From Pseudoruminococcus massiliensis (GTDB lineage Bacteria; Bacillota; Clostridia; Oscillospirales; Acutalibacteraceae), in NCBI RefSeq assembly GCF_900291955.1, contig NZ_OLMR01000006.1, positions 62,001-126,000 of the forward strand: 64,000 nucleotides of DNA, written 5' to 3'. The translations under genes were made by a program, and so were the position numbers. The notes under the pieces were generated by a model, which was not told the DNA's origin, ran no database searches, and saw only the letters and a program-made list of their open reading frames with translations. Positions 9,801 to 17,533 of this stretch are shown here, one piece after another (the stretch's first letter is position 1; the number at the start of each line of letters is the position of its first letter).

Positions 9801-11846
9801 CTTCTCCTCGACAACTGCTTGCTTTACTGGTTCAGCCTTTTCCTCGGCAACTGCTTGCTTTACTGGTTCAGCCTTTTCCTCGGCAACTGCTGGCTTTACT
9901 GGTTCAGCCTTCTCCTCGACAACTGCTTGCTTAACTGGTTCAGTCTTTTCCTCGACAACCGCTTGCTTTACTGGTTCAGTCTTTTCCTCAACAACCGCTT
10001 GCTTGACTGGTTCAGTCTTTTCCTCGGCAACTGCTTGCTTGACTGATTCAGCCTTTTCCTCAATATGCTTTTTAACTGGCATATCAATTATTTGGATGAA
10101 AGGACTATCGAAATCGAAATCATCGTTTTTAACTTCACTTTGAATAGGTTTTGATACTGTTTTTTCAACCTTAGTATCAGCCATTATTTGTTTTGCAACT
10201 GATTCAAAGTTAATATCATCTTCAGCAGATTTAATTTCTATTTCAGCTGGCTTTGTAGTTTCTTCTTTAGTTTCTTTTTTAGTTTCTTCTTTAGTTTCTA
10301 CTTCAACTGATTTGGCAGTTTCTTCCGATTTAATTGGCTTCTCAGTCTTTGGCTTTTTAGACCTGCGTGGTTCTCTTAGAGCGTCACCTGCAATTTGCTC
10401 TGAAAGAATAGAAAAATCAAGCTGGTCTGAAAGCGGTGAATTTGAAATATCTTCATTCGATTCATCGTCATCAAGTGCAATATCTATTGAAATTCTATTT
10501 CGCTTTTCTTCTGCAAGAATTTCGTCAAAAGTTAATTCATCATCAGTTTTCTTCTTATATACTTTTGTATCCGACTTAATTTCAGCTGTTATAGGTTTTT
10601 TATCAATTTTCGACTTAATTTCTGTTTCAACAGGCTTTTCTTCAACTTCCGACTTAGTTTCTGTTTCAACAGGCTTTTCTTCAACTTCCGATTTAGTTTC
10701 TGTTTCAACAGGCTTTTCTTCAACATCCGACTTAGTTTCTGTTTCAACAGGCTTTTCTTCAACTTCTGACTTAGTTTCTGTTTCAACAGGCTTTTCTTCA
10801 ACCTCCGACTTAGTTTCTGTTTCAACAGGCTTTTCTTTAACCTCCGACTTAGTTTCTGTTTCAACAGGCTTTTCTTCAACCTCCGACTTAGTTTCTGTTT
10901 CAACAGGCTTTTCTTCAGATTCTATTTTAGTTTCTTTTGATTTATCTTCAGTTAAATTAAAATCGGTATTTATAGTTGTGTTCTGTGCAGCAATTTTTAG
11001 CAAATCTGGTTTATTATCTTTTTTCTCATCATCAGGCGCTTGATAAACAATATTTTCCTTATATTCCTCATCAAAATCAAGTGGATTAGCATTTTTCAAA
11101 CGCTCTACACCACTACTTGTACTGAATATAACATCGTCATCGTATTCTTCATCATCTTCAAAACCGAGATAATATAATGCTTTTTCCTTTGCAGTAGAAA
11201 GAAATTTAGAAAACTTTGATTTAAAGCTTGGCTTTTCATCTGCTCCTTGAGACAAATCTTCTGAAAATTCGTTTTCCTTTTCTTTTAATTCAATTTTATG
11301 TTCAGCTTGTTTTTGAGTATTAGCAATATCATCTACTTCACTATTTAAATCTTGATTCTTGGTTTCCGAACTTTTTTTCTCAGTTTGAACATCTTCTTTT
11401 GGTTTATCTTCAACTTTTTTCTTTGTCATATCAGCTTGCTTTTGTTCCGCAATAATTTCAGCAAGCTTTTCATCAGTAAGCTTAGGAATTTTCATAGTAA
11501 TAGTTGTAACGCCCTTTGATTCCTCTTCAGCCTTAACAACAACTACCGCTTCCTCTTTTGCACTACCTGTAACCTCCTTGCTAAGGTCAAGAATTTCTTG
11601 ACTGTCGCTAAGATTCATAGAAGATGTCTTCTTTTCAGTTTCGGACAGAGAATTTTTTTGATTACTATTTTTCTTTTTTATGCGTCCGAAAATTCCACGG
11701 ATTGCAGACTCTTCCTCTAATTGATTTTTCTTTGATTCAACATCATTTTTATCTTTAATTTCGCTAAAAACATCGTCGAAATCATTGGTCATATCATCAA
11801 GAACTTTATCTTCTGAGCTATCTGAAGTTCTTTTTTTCTCTGCCAT
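6888..11846 (-). CDS. Giant P-type-ATPase-like membrane protein lacking the catalytic Asp motif
   Basis: 1652 residues, with a strong AAGGGGG site before the ATG. Residues 1 to about 1090 are low-complexity, acidic/Lys/Pro-rich and hold two tandem repeat arrays (13-residue units at about 311-414; 12-residue units at 596-787). From about 1097 on there are hydrophobic segments laid out like a P-type ATPase, including a TPVCQLVAVNLP stretch where the family has the M4 CPC-type motif. The cytoplasmic loop keeps family landmarks (GLGLVGWVAGQ then LLGNRRLLEAHGI, like the P1B nucleotide-binding domain). However, the DKTGT site reads VDANDLYPSGTVT, the TGDN site reads VRTIDSN, and no GDGxND motif is seen. 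It is therefore probably a pseudo-ATPase; substrate and role are unknown. It sits between rlmB (12 bp) and rpe (25 bp). Confidence 0.85.
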   Translation of the reverse strand: MAEKKRTSDSSEDKVLDDMTNDFDDVFSEIKDKNDVESKKNQLEEESAIRGIFGRIKKKNSNQKNSLSETEKKTSSMNLSDSQEILDLSKEVTGSAKEEAVVVVKAEEESKGVTTITMKIPKLTDEKLAEIIAEQKQADMTKKKVEDKPKEDVQTEKKSSETKNQDLNSEVDDIANTQKQAEHKIELKEKENEFSEDLSQGADEKPSFKSKFSKFLSTAKEKALYYLGFEDDEEYDDDVIFSTSSGVERLKNANPLDFDEEYKENIVYQAPDDEKKDNKPDLLKIAAQNTTINTDFNLTEDKSKETKIESEEKPVETETKSEVEEKPVETETKSEVKEKPVETETKSEVEEKPVETETKSEVEEKPVETETKSDVEEKPVETETKSEVEEKPVETETKSEVEEKPVETEIKSKIDKKPITAEIKSDTKVYKKKTDDELTFDEILAEEKRNRISIDIALDDDESNEDISNSPLSDQLDFSILSEQIAGDALREPRRSKKPKTEKPIKSEETAKSVEVETKEETKKETKEETTKPAEIEIKSAEDDINFESVAKQIMADTKVEKTVSKPIQSEVKNDDFDFDSPFIQIIDMPVKKHIEEKAESVKQAVAEEKTEPVKQAVVEEKTEPVKQAVVEEKTEPVKQAVVEEKAEPVKPAVAEEKAEPVKQAVAEEKAEPVKQAVVEEKAEPVKQAVAEEKAEPVKQAVAEEKTEPVKQAVVEKKAEPVEQAVAEEKAEPVKQAVVEEKAEPVKQAVVEEKAEPVEQAVVEEKAESVKQAVVEEKAEPVKQAVAEEKTEDSENPFVRIVDRVKPKQKSSEPVVQQKQFNPIIIEDEKLIQEFKLDFAKDNIPKTLLTYSRPSEKNNFVVMAGKFTKTVRSEYRAYKYKPKSPEPPTPPDDKQNPPRSEQSKQLEQKKKNDESGKTSVFGEFSFKKLKKNPEPEQKATAKVESEQKAQPQQEQKHTSVVKPIHKQEVQQTKAEETHKVKIPKPKMPTVPPAVKMAVPSFIRKKQRPEIMPDIKEKKEAVQPEPEKTAKPKTEKKKNNKASEAKKAIKKKTQMLKLFSDDEDFDIDDIDSNGENREIEEYSSKNDEREIRSEINNNYRKLTFRSIIVAIGLVFSITLDILVGVISETFMNMPFGWLLVAFLNAIILCVCVVACYVPIINGLIPLRHFKANSDTSLAVASFAGILQAFVSFFSPQSFINGYLHYYTTLVILGLLLNCIGRMLIITRVHDNFKFIMKNPELYAGKIYTDERNAKRMFMGAPLNKPLIAYRKKTKFLSNFLQLSYAPDPSENIASKIAPITSVVAIVAALFYAFIGGGVAEGASAFALFAIILTPVCQLVAVNLPIKKLCSAVVKKGSMVTSYESVKQFCDTNAIIVDANDLYPSGTVTMSGIKTFSGSKVDDAIRGAAAVMFAVKAPMSSMFDNIIKSKRDTLPHVESVIYEDGLGLVGWVAGQRILLGNRRLLEAHGIKVPSVEYEKKYTDKSKQAVYLSLGGELVAMFIVTYKGSSYIAEELRNLEQNGVTILVRTIDSNITQDRIAEDFGVFYRSVKILPTGLGNITKEMTDTPDEETRAYIATKGGIQSFARAISGCIRIKSNVTLSIFLQMAGIILGFVLVGVITFISGIARLNILELLIMYVFCIIVGIVAPTIRKP
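9486..10061 (-). repeat. In-frame tandem repeat, 16 units of 36 bp
   Basis: Sixteen head-to-tail 36-bp units inside the giant ATPase-like gene encode a 12-residue unit with consensus EEKAEPVKQAVA. Variation is limited to a few positions (A/T at 4, P/S at 6, K/E at 8, A/V at 12) and the array is exactly 576 bp. The near identity indicates recent expansion or homogenisation. Units are contiguous with no spacers, so it is not a CRISPR array. Confidence 0.97.
10605..10916 (-). repeat. In-frame tandem repeat, 8 units of 39 bp
   Basis: Eight 39-bp units encode the 13-residue consensus EEKPVETETKSEV in the N-terminal tail of the same protein. A ninth, degenerate unit (DKKPITAEIKSDT) follows at 10566-10604. 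This array is unrelated in sequence and period to the 36-bp array but has the same EEK-P-V character. Confidence 0.95.
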
Positions 11847-11858
11847 TGAAATTCCCCC

Positions 11859-12626
11859 TTATTTAGCTTTTATTTCAAGTCGCTGACGAGTAAACTCATA
11901 CATCAAAACACCAGCAGCAACAGACGCGTTAAGAGAATTAATTTTTCCGAGCATAGGCAAGGACAATATAACATCGCATTTTTCTTTAACAAGTCTTTGT
12001 AAGCCCTTGCCTTCAGAACCTATTACTAAAGCACACGCACCTTTGAGGTCACTCGTGCAATAGGTTTCTCCGTCCATATCAGCACCGTATATCCAAAGTC
12101 CTTTTTCTTTAAGCTCATCAATAGTTGCAGGAATATTTGTAACTCTTGCAACAGGCATATATTCATATGCACCAGCAGAAGCTTTGCCAACAGAGAATGT
12201 TAAGCCTGCGGCTCTGCGTTTTGGTATTATAACACCATGGGCACCCGCACATTCAGCAGTACGGATAATCGCACCAAGATTATGAGGGTCTTCTATGTTA
12301 TCAAGTATAATTATAAAAGGTTTCTCGCCTTTTTCTTCTGCTATTTTAAGAATTTCATCAACACTAACATACTCTTTCACTGCCGCAATAGCAATTATTC
12401 CTTGATGGTTAGCATTACCACACATAAAATCGAGCTTTCTGCTATCAACTTCTTTAATTGGAATACCCTTTTCCTTAGCCTTAGCAACAATAACCTTAAC
12501 CGAACCGCTCATTTCTCCGTGAGCAACAAGTATTCTTTCGATAGAACGCCCAGATTTAAGTGCTTCTGAAACAGGATTTCTTCCCGCTATAATATCTTCG
12601 CCTTTTTCAAAATTATCGTTTTTCAA
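11859..12626 (-). CDS. rlmB: 23S rRNA 2'-O-methyltransferase RlmB/TrmH family
   Basis: SPOUT-fold SAM-dependent ribose methyltransferase. An N-terminal substrate-binding domain (IIAGRNPVSEALKSGR) is followed by the catalytic domain with DNIEDPHNLGAIIRTAECAG (about residues 104-123), the ALVIGSEGKGL loop and the SLNASVAAGVLMYE knot motif. This layout is that of RlmB (G2251 methylation), though other TrmH-family paralogues look similar. The start is a TTG 8 bases after AAGGGTG; no ATG is available nearby. It is first in the probable operon with the ATPase-like gene and rpe. Confidence 0.9.
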   Translation of the reverse strand: MKNDNFEKGEDIIAGRNPVSEALKSGRSIERILVAHGEMSGSVKVIVAKAKEKGIPIKEVDSRKLDFMCGNANHQGIIAIAAVKEYVSVDEILKIAEEKGEKPFIIILDNIEDPHNLGAIIRTAECAGAHGVIIPKRRAAGLTFSVGKASAGAYEYMPVARVTNIPATIDELKEKGLWIYGADMDGETYCTSDLKGACALVIGSEGKGLQRLVKEKCDVILSLPMLGKINSLNASVAAGVLMYEFTRQRLEIKAK

Positions 12627-12698
12627 ACTATATTCACCCTTCTATACGAAAAATATCTCAAAAAAATAAAAATATACCATTAAAAGTCATTCCATAAA

Positions 12699-12727
12699 AT
12701 TATATCATAAATAAATTCAAATTTAAA
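12699..12727 (-). promoter_or_regulatory. Probable promoter of the rlmB operon
   Basis: On the minus strand a perfect TATAAT (12704-12699) is preceded by TTTAAA (12727-12722) with a 17-base spacer. The -35 is weak. The rest of the 310-bp stretch up to 12936 is AT-rich and codes for nothing I can see. It holds a small hairpin, TGCTTAA with TTAAGCA at 12811-12830. Confidence 0.5.
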
Positions 12728-12880
12728 GTAACTTTGCAAATACTTTTGCATTTTCTTGCAAATAAATACATAATACTTAATTAATATGATTTCTATAAAA
12801 ATTAAAGCTTTGCTTAAGCTTTTTTAAGCATAAGCCAAATATACTTTTTTAATCAAATAATGCTCTTTGTCAATAAAGAC

Positions 12881-12908
12881 TTGAAAATTTCAGAACTTAT
12901 GTTATACT
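12881..12908 (+). promoter_or_regulatory. Promoter of the 35-residue membrane protein gene
   Basis: TTGAAA at 12881-12886 and TATACT at 12903-12908 are separated by 16 bases, about 28 bases before the start codon. This is a strong sigma-A-type promoter dedicated to a very small gene. Confidence 0.7.
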
Positions 12909-12936
12909 ATAACTAACAAATGAAAGGATAATTACT

Positions 12937-13044
12937 ATGAATAATAAAAAACGAAAGCTTATCATAAGAATTGTTGCACTTGTTCTTGCAGGACTTATGG
13001 TTGTAAGTATCTTCAGTATACTCCTTTCAACCATACATTTCTAA
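12937..13044 (+). CDS. Small single-span membrane protein (35 residues)
   Basis: A 35-codon frame starts at an ATG 8 bases after AAAGGA. It has a basic N-terminus (MNNKKRKLIIR) followed by one hydrophobic segment of about 20 residues, so it is likely anchored with the N-terminus inside. Own promoter, own ribosome binding site and a strong terminator directly after the stop make it a real transcription unit despite its size. I recognise no specific family; small Firmicutes membrane proteins of this shape are common and mostly uncharacterised. Confidence 0.65.
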   Translation: MNNKKRKLIIRIVALVLAGLMVVSIFSILLSTIHF

Positions 13045-13054
13045 GCATAAATAA

Positions 13055-13092
13055 AATCGAGGTTAGCATTTTTGCTAACCTCGATTCTTTTT
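13055..13092. terminator. Bidirectional terminator
   Basis: A 14-bp perfect stem, AATCGAGGTTAGCA (13055-13068) with TGCTAACCTCGATT (13073-13086), is followed by CTTTTTATTT. It separates the small membrane protein gene from the convergent metallo-beta-lactamase-like gene. Confidence 0.93.
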
Positions 13093-13094
13093 AT

Positions 13095-14288
13095 TTATAT
13101 CGCACTTGTAGCTGAATCTTCGGTTGCTTCTTGAGAAGCTTCACTTTCTGTGCTGTTTTCTGATTCATCACCTGATGTTTGAGATTCCGCACTTGAATCT
13201 GTTGAGGATTCAGAGCTTGAGCTTTCGTTTATAGGTGTAGAATTTTCTTTTGCAGCCTGCTTTTCAGGCGTAAGCCTAAGCTCGTTCATACCATCAGATT
13301 TAAGAGTGATTGTACCATTTAAATCTGTACGGAACACCTTAGTTTCATTTTGCTCAAGAGTTTTAAGTGTCTCTTGATGAGGATAACCCTCACTGTTATT
13401 TGCACCACAAGAAATAATTGCATATTTAGGTGCAACAGCCTTTATAAATGACTTTCCAGAAGCTGCTGAACCTCCATGATTGCCAATCATTATAACATCT
13501 GAGGTTACATCTATACCATTATCAATGATTTCCTGCTCAGAATAATTTTCTGCATCACTCATAAATATAAATTTCTGCTGACCATATTTTAAAAGTACAG
13601 CTGTCGAATAGTTATTCAAGTCGCTATATGCACTATCATTTGGTGAAATTATATCTACTGTAAGTGAAAGTGAGAAATAAATATGTGTTCCACTACTTGC
13701 ATCAAGCTTAATAAGCTTTTTTGCTGAAAGTGCATTTGTGAAGCTTTTATATACTTCAGCTACATTTTTTTCTGTTTCGTATGAGTTGATAATATCTTCT
13801 ACATTCGGTGCATAAACTCTGCCTATATCAAAGTTTTCTATAACACTTGACATACCGCCTATATCATTGACATCAGCATTAGTTGCGATAAGATAATCTA
13901 TTTTTTTAATTTTCTCATTTTTGAGATAGCTTACAAGCTTATCACTACTTTCCTTAGGACCTGCATCAATAAGAAGATTCTTGCCATCTGGAAGTAAAAC
14001 TAAAGTCGAATTACCTTGACCAACATCAATATACCTTATCTCAAGACCACTTCTCTTAATGGTTTCTTCCTCTTTCTTAGAATCTTCGCTTGATTCTGCT
14101 CTTGAAGCCGTACTGACAACTGATGAATTCTGAGATGAAATCTGTGCAACAGGCTTTTGTTCTTGATTTCTATTTGTTTGTGAAGAAACTATCAATGCAA
14201 TAACCGCAGCAATAACTGCGAGCGACAATCCTACAATAAGTGATGGAGTACCCGCCCTACGGTTATAATTTTTATTACTGTTGCTCAA
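13095..14288 (-). CDS. Membrane-anchored metallo-beta-lactamase-fold protein with degenerate metal site
   Basis: 397 residues: cytoplasmic start, one membrane segment (about residues 16-36), a Ser-rich linker, then a domain related to the C-terminal hydrolase domain of ComEC/Rec2 (RYIDVGQGNSTLVLL, NLLIDAGP, SEGYPHQETL) and a Ser/Glu-rich tail. The metal-binding motif, normally THxDxDHIGG, reads TNADVNDIGG here, and the later GHHGS reads GNHGGS, so most metal ligands are missing. The domain is therefore probably outside the membrane and not an active hydrolase. The start is a TTG after AAAGGGG, 4 bp from the preceding mutase gene, showing translational coupling. Confidence 0.85.
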   Translation of the reverse strand: MSNSNKNYNRRAGTPSLIVGLSLAVIAAVIALIVSSQTNRNQEQKPVAQISSQNSSVVSTASRAESSEDSKKEEETIKRSGLEIRYIDVGQGNSTLVLLPDGKNLLIDAGPKESSDKLVSYLKNEKIKKIDYLIATNADVNDIGGMSSVIENFDIGRVYAPNVEDIINSYETEKNVAEVYKSFTNALSAKKLIKLDASSGTHIYFSLSLTVDIISPNDSAYSDLNNYSTAVLLKYGQQKFIFMSDAENYSEQEIIDNGIDVTSDVIMIGNHGGSAASGKSFIKAVAPKYAIISCGANNSEGYPHQETLKTLEQNETKVFRTDLNGTITLKSDGMNELRLTPEKQAAKENSTPINESSSSESSTDSSAESQTSGDESENSTESEASQEATEDSATSAI

Positions 14289-14292
14289 TTAA

Positions 14293-15822
14293 TCAACCCC
14301 TTTTCAAAGCTTTAGAAATACCTGAGGAATCAAGCTCAGTAAATTCCTTAAAGAAACCTTCTAACTTTTTAAGAATTGTTTCAACGCCACCAACGCTGTT
14401 ACTCTCAATGTTCATAGGCATAATTGGGTCATGTACGCTCAATCTTAGCAAGAACCAACCGTTGCCATTATTCTTATCAAAAGATACTCTGATGCCCTCG
14501 TGATTATCAGGAGCTATAATAAATTCTGGCTGTGCCTCAGCATATTTTGTCAAGCTTTCGATAACCTTTTCTCCATATGCCCTGAAATCCTCTGTAAGAA
14601 TATTCATTCTGATTTCCTTGCTTTCTATTGGTTCAGCAAGATTTTCGAGAAGTGATTCAAGAGTTTTGCCTTCTTTTCTAAGCTGTGCAAGTTTAATGAT
14701 AATTTTTGTGCAAAGATAAGCACCATCATCAAGAAAATAGTTTTCTCTCATAGCTGCATGGCCTGATGTTTCGATAGCCAACGGACAGTTTACACCTATT
14801 TCATTTTGTCTGATAGCCTCGTTGATTACATTTTTATATCCACGCTTAAAACGGAGATGCTTTCCACCAAGTTCATTCTCAATAAAATCTTTAAGTCCGC
14901 TTGAGGTAATGGAATCAGTTACAATAAGACCACCCTCATTGCCCTCAAGAGCAATAGCTGCTGCGATTGCAACAAGTCTGTTTCTGTTGATTTCATTTCC
15001 GCTTGAATCAACAGCACCGCCTCTATCAACATCAGTATCGAATATAACACCTAAATCAGCATTAGCCTTCTTAACTGCTGAACAGATTGAAGCCATCGCT
15101 TCTTCATTTTCAGGGTTAGGTATATGATTAGGGAACATACCGTCTGGCTCGAGATAAACACTGCCCTCTGTATCTGCACCAAGTGGCTCTAAAACATCAG
15201 AAGCATAAAATCCTCCTGCACCGTTTCCAGCATCAACAACAATCTTAAAGCCTGTAAGCGGCTTATCATAATTCTCTGCATTAACAGCCTTTTTGATTAT
15301 TTCACGAAGTCCAGCGGAATAATCCTTCATATAATTATATTTAGTAATAGTTCCGCATGAAACTTTTTGAGGCGTTTTGCCATCTTGTGCGAATTGAAGA
15401 ATTGCTTCTATATCCTCAGCCTCAAGACCACCATCTCTTGTGAAGAATTTAAGTCCGTTACGGTAGAATGGGTGGTGGCTTGCAGTAATCTGCAAAGCAC
15501 CATCACAAGCTAAATCAACAGTTGTCATAAACATAGCTGGTGTACTTGAAAGTCCGCAATCTATGACTTCTGCACCACTTTCTTTCATAACATCAGCACA
15601 AAGGCCAAGTATATGTTCACCGGAAATTCTTGAATCTCGTCCAACAGAGATTTTAAGCTCAATAGGCTTTTTGCCGACCTTATTGCTAAGCCAAAGTACA
15701 AAACCGCCTGCCATGGCACGAACAGCATCATCTGTCAGATTAACCTTATTTTCTTTATATTCAACTGCAACTCCTCTTATGTCTGTACCACTTTTAAATT
15801 GCTTCCATTCACGATTAAGCAT
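14293..15822 (-). CDS. Phosphoglucomutase/phosphomannomutase family protein
   Basis: Alpha-D-phosphohexomutase of 509 residues. The four-domain layout is visible: SGTDIRGVAV at the start, the catalytic serine loop ITASHHP, the metal loop FDTDVDRGG, the sugar-binding ETSGHAAM loop and a C-terminal phosphate-binding stretch RLSVHDPIMP. I start it at the ATG at 15822, which has GGAGG 7 bases upstream; the frame is open 20 codons further but without a ribosome binding site. It follows the 322-residue membrane protein by 22 bp. Whether it prefers glucose, mannose or another phosphohexose cannot be read from the motifs. Confidence 0.92.
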   Translation of the reverse strand: MLNREWKQFKSGTDIRGVAVEYKENKVNLTDDAVRAMAGGFVLWLSNKVGKKPIELKISVGRDSRISGEHILGLCADVMKESGAEVIDCGLSSTPAMFMTTVDLACDGALQITASHHPFYRNGLKFFTRDGGLEAEDIEAILQFAQDGKTPQKVSCGTITKYNYMKDYSAGLREIIKKAVNAENYDKPLTGFKIVVDAGNGAGGFYASDVLEPLGADTEGSVYLEPDGMFPNHIPNPENEEAMASICSAVKKANADLGVIFDTDVDRGGAVDSSGNEINRNRLVAIAAAIALEGNEGGLIVTDSITSSGLKDFIENELGGKHLRFKRGYKNVINEAIRQNEIGVNCPLAIETSGHAAMRENYFLDDGAYLCTKIIIKLAQLRKEGKTLESLLENLAEPIESKEIRMNILTEDFRAYGEKVIESLTKYAEAQPEFIIAPDNHEGIRVSFDKNNGNGWFLLRLSVHDPIMPMNIESNSVGGVETILKKLEGFFKEFTELDSSGISKALKRG

Positions 15823-15844
15823 TACTTTTTCCTCCGAAAAATCA

Positions 15845-16813
15845 TTATTTAACGACCTTAGTAAGGTCAACATCATATCCATTGAAAGTTAAAGTCATTG
15901 TATCGCCCTTTAAAAGATACGGAATCGTAATTGTATTAACTTCTCCGTTATACATATATTTAACTATTATAGCGTCGTAACCGTCATCACTTTCTCCGAA
16001 ATTATAAGTACCCTCTGTCTTTGAATTCCCAGTATCTTCAGAAAATCTTCCGTCCTTAGTAAATGTATATACTATATTTCCATCAGCGTTCCACTCGCCA
16101 ACAACGCCATTATTAAGCTTAAAGTCATCGTCAGGGTCTAAGGCATAGCTATTATCAGCTTGAGTAAATTTCATAACCTCGTCGCCATTAATAAGCTTTA
16201 GTGTTCTGCCACTAAATATATTACCAGAAACTTCGTAATTATAGGAATAAGCACTTTGATATGCTGAGAAATAAAGCTGTAAGATATTCTCGTTAGCATC
16301 AGAGGTTGTCTTGTTATACCAACCAGACCAACTTCTTCCACCATTTATCATATTTGCACTCGGAGAATTAGACTCTTTATCTGAAAAATAAGATTTCTCA
16401 TTATCAAAGAAACTCATTTTTTCTTTATTACCAAATTCAAATTTCATAACAGCAGTTTTGGTATTTCCTGAATTATCTGTAAATTCTACATCAGTTGCCC
16501 AAACACCAGAAACATCATTATTAAAGAAAGCATACCAAGCACCAAAGGATAATGCTGTCACCGCAAAAATAGATGCTGCAACTACAAGCGTTCTGTTTTT
16601 GTGCTTTTTAGCTTTTGAATTTTCTTCATCAATATCTGCATTGCTTTCTTCGGTATCATCGAGTTCAGCATTTGTTTCATCAGCTGGAATCATTTCAGAA
16701 TCATTCTGGTTATCCTCTGTATTGTTTTCAATCTCTGATGATACTATATTCTCATTAACTTCTTGAGTTTCTCCATTTTCAAGTTGATTTTCTGTATTAT
16801 CGTTTAGACTCAT
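15845..16813 (-). CDS. Membrane-anchored protein of unknown function with two similar C-terminal domains
   Basis: 322 residues. A strongly acidic, low-complexity N-terminal 80 residues (Asn/Glu/Asp-rich) precedes a KKHKNR stop and one membrane segment (about residues 92-113). The outside part holds two related beta-rich stretches starting GVWATDVEF and GEWNADGNIVYTF. These look like the small lipocalin-like repeats (DUF5640 type) found in secreted Clostridia proteins. I do not recognise a function. It is probably co-transcribed with the mutase and the metallo-beta-lactamase-like gene. Confidence 0.75.
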   Translation of the reverse strand: MSLNDNTENQLENGETQEVNENIVSSEIENNTEDNQNDSEMIPADETNAELDDTEESNADIDEENSKAKKHKNRTLVVAASIFAVTALSFGAWYAFFNNDVSGVWATDVEFTDNSGNTKTAVMKFEFGNKEKMSFFDNEKSYFSDKESNSPSANMINGGRSWSGWYNKTTSDANENILQLYFSAYQSAYSYNYEVSGNIFSGRTLKLINGDEVMKFTQADNSYALDPDDDFKLNNGVVGEWNADGNIVYTFTKDGRFSEDTGNSKTEGTYNFGESDDGYDAIIVKYMYNGEVNTITIPYLLKGDTMTLTFNGYDVDLTKVVK

Positions 16814-16870
16814 AACTTACCTCCGACTATTCGTGAGTATATTTAGCTCTATTATATTTATATAGATTAT

Positions 16871-16899
16871 ATTTTACATTAAAATCGTACTAAATACAA
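16871..16899 (-). promoter_or_regulatory. Promoter of the membrane protein-mutase-MBL run
   Basis: On the minus strand TTGTAT (16899-16894) and TAAAAT (16876-16871) are separated by 17 bases, 58 bases upstream of the start codon. Confidence 0.55.
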
Positions 16900-17004
16900 T
16901 AGCTACACAGAAAATTATAAAAAATGTAACCATTAGTGCTATTTTCAGAAATATTTTCGTTTGGAATTTCATATTATTTTATAAATAAAGGAGCGTGTTT
17001 TTTT

Positions 17005-17481
17005 ATGTTCATAGTTTCAGTAAAGCCTAAGAAAAAGACTGTAATAATAGTAAGTGCCATTGTTGCAGCAGTAATTTTGCTAATAATTGGAATAACTGTA
17101 TTGTCAACCGCTCCAGCAAGTGCTAATGGAGAAAAAGGTTCTTACAGTCTTGAGGCTGATGGAAACGCTGGAAGAATTGAATTTTTAGAACAATTTGGCT
17201 GGAAAACCTCGGGCAAAGCAACTAAGACCGAAAAAATTACAATCCCATCAGAATTTAATGAAGTTTACACAAGCTATAATGAACTTCAAAAACAGCAAGG
17301 TTTAGACCTTACGAAATATAGTGGCGAGGAATGTACTAAATATACATATAAAATTCTTAATTACGATAGTAATAGCAAAATCGTTGCAAATCTCCTTGTG
17401 CTTGATAAGAAGGTTATCGGCGGTGACATTAGCGAAACAAAAAAAGATGGCTTTATGCAGACCTTCTACAAAAACAAATAA
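17005..17481 (+). CDS. DUF4830-domain membrane-anchored protein
   Basis: 158 residues from the ATG at 17005, chosen because AAAGGAG precedes it; the frame is open 23 codons upstream without such a site. A basic start and a hydrophobic anchor (about residues 12-31) are followed by an outside domain with FLEQFGWKTSGK, EVYTSYNELQKQQGLDL and KVIGGDISETKKDGFM. This is the conserved pattern of DUF4830, a domain of unknown function in Clostridia. It is monocistronic and faces gatB with a shared terminator. Confidence 0.8.
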   Translation: MFIVSVKPKKKTVIIVSAIVAAVILLIIGITVLSTAPASANGEKGSYSLEADGNAGRIEFLEQFGWKTSGKATKTEKITIPSEFNEVYTSYNELQKQQGLDLTKYSGEECTKYTYKILNYDSNSKIVANLLVLDKKVIGGDISETKKDGFMQTFYKNK

Positions 17482-17490
17482 CAACAGAAA

Positions 17491-17527
17491 TACCGTCACA
17501 GGCTTATCTTTCTGTGACGGTATTTTT
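17491..17527. terminator. Bidirectional terminator between the DUF4830 gene and gatB
   Basis: An 11-bp stem, TACCGTCACAG (17491-17501) with CTGTGACGGTA (17512-17522), is followed by TTTTTAA on the plus strand. Confidence 0.9.
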
Positions 17528-17533
17528 AAGGCT

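Noticed and set aside
9486-10061. Possible CRISPR array because of 36-bp repeats
   Set aside because: The units are contiguous with no spacers, lie in frame inside a gene, and no cas gene is nearby.
9535-10143. A 202-codon plus-strand frame and a second one in another frame over the same stretch
   Set aside because: They are opposite-strand readings of the 36-bp coding array of the ATPase-like gene; repeats without stops in one frame produce them automatically.
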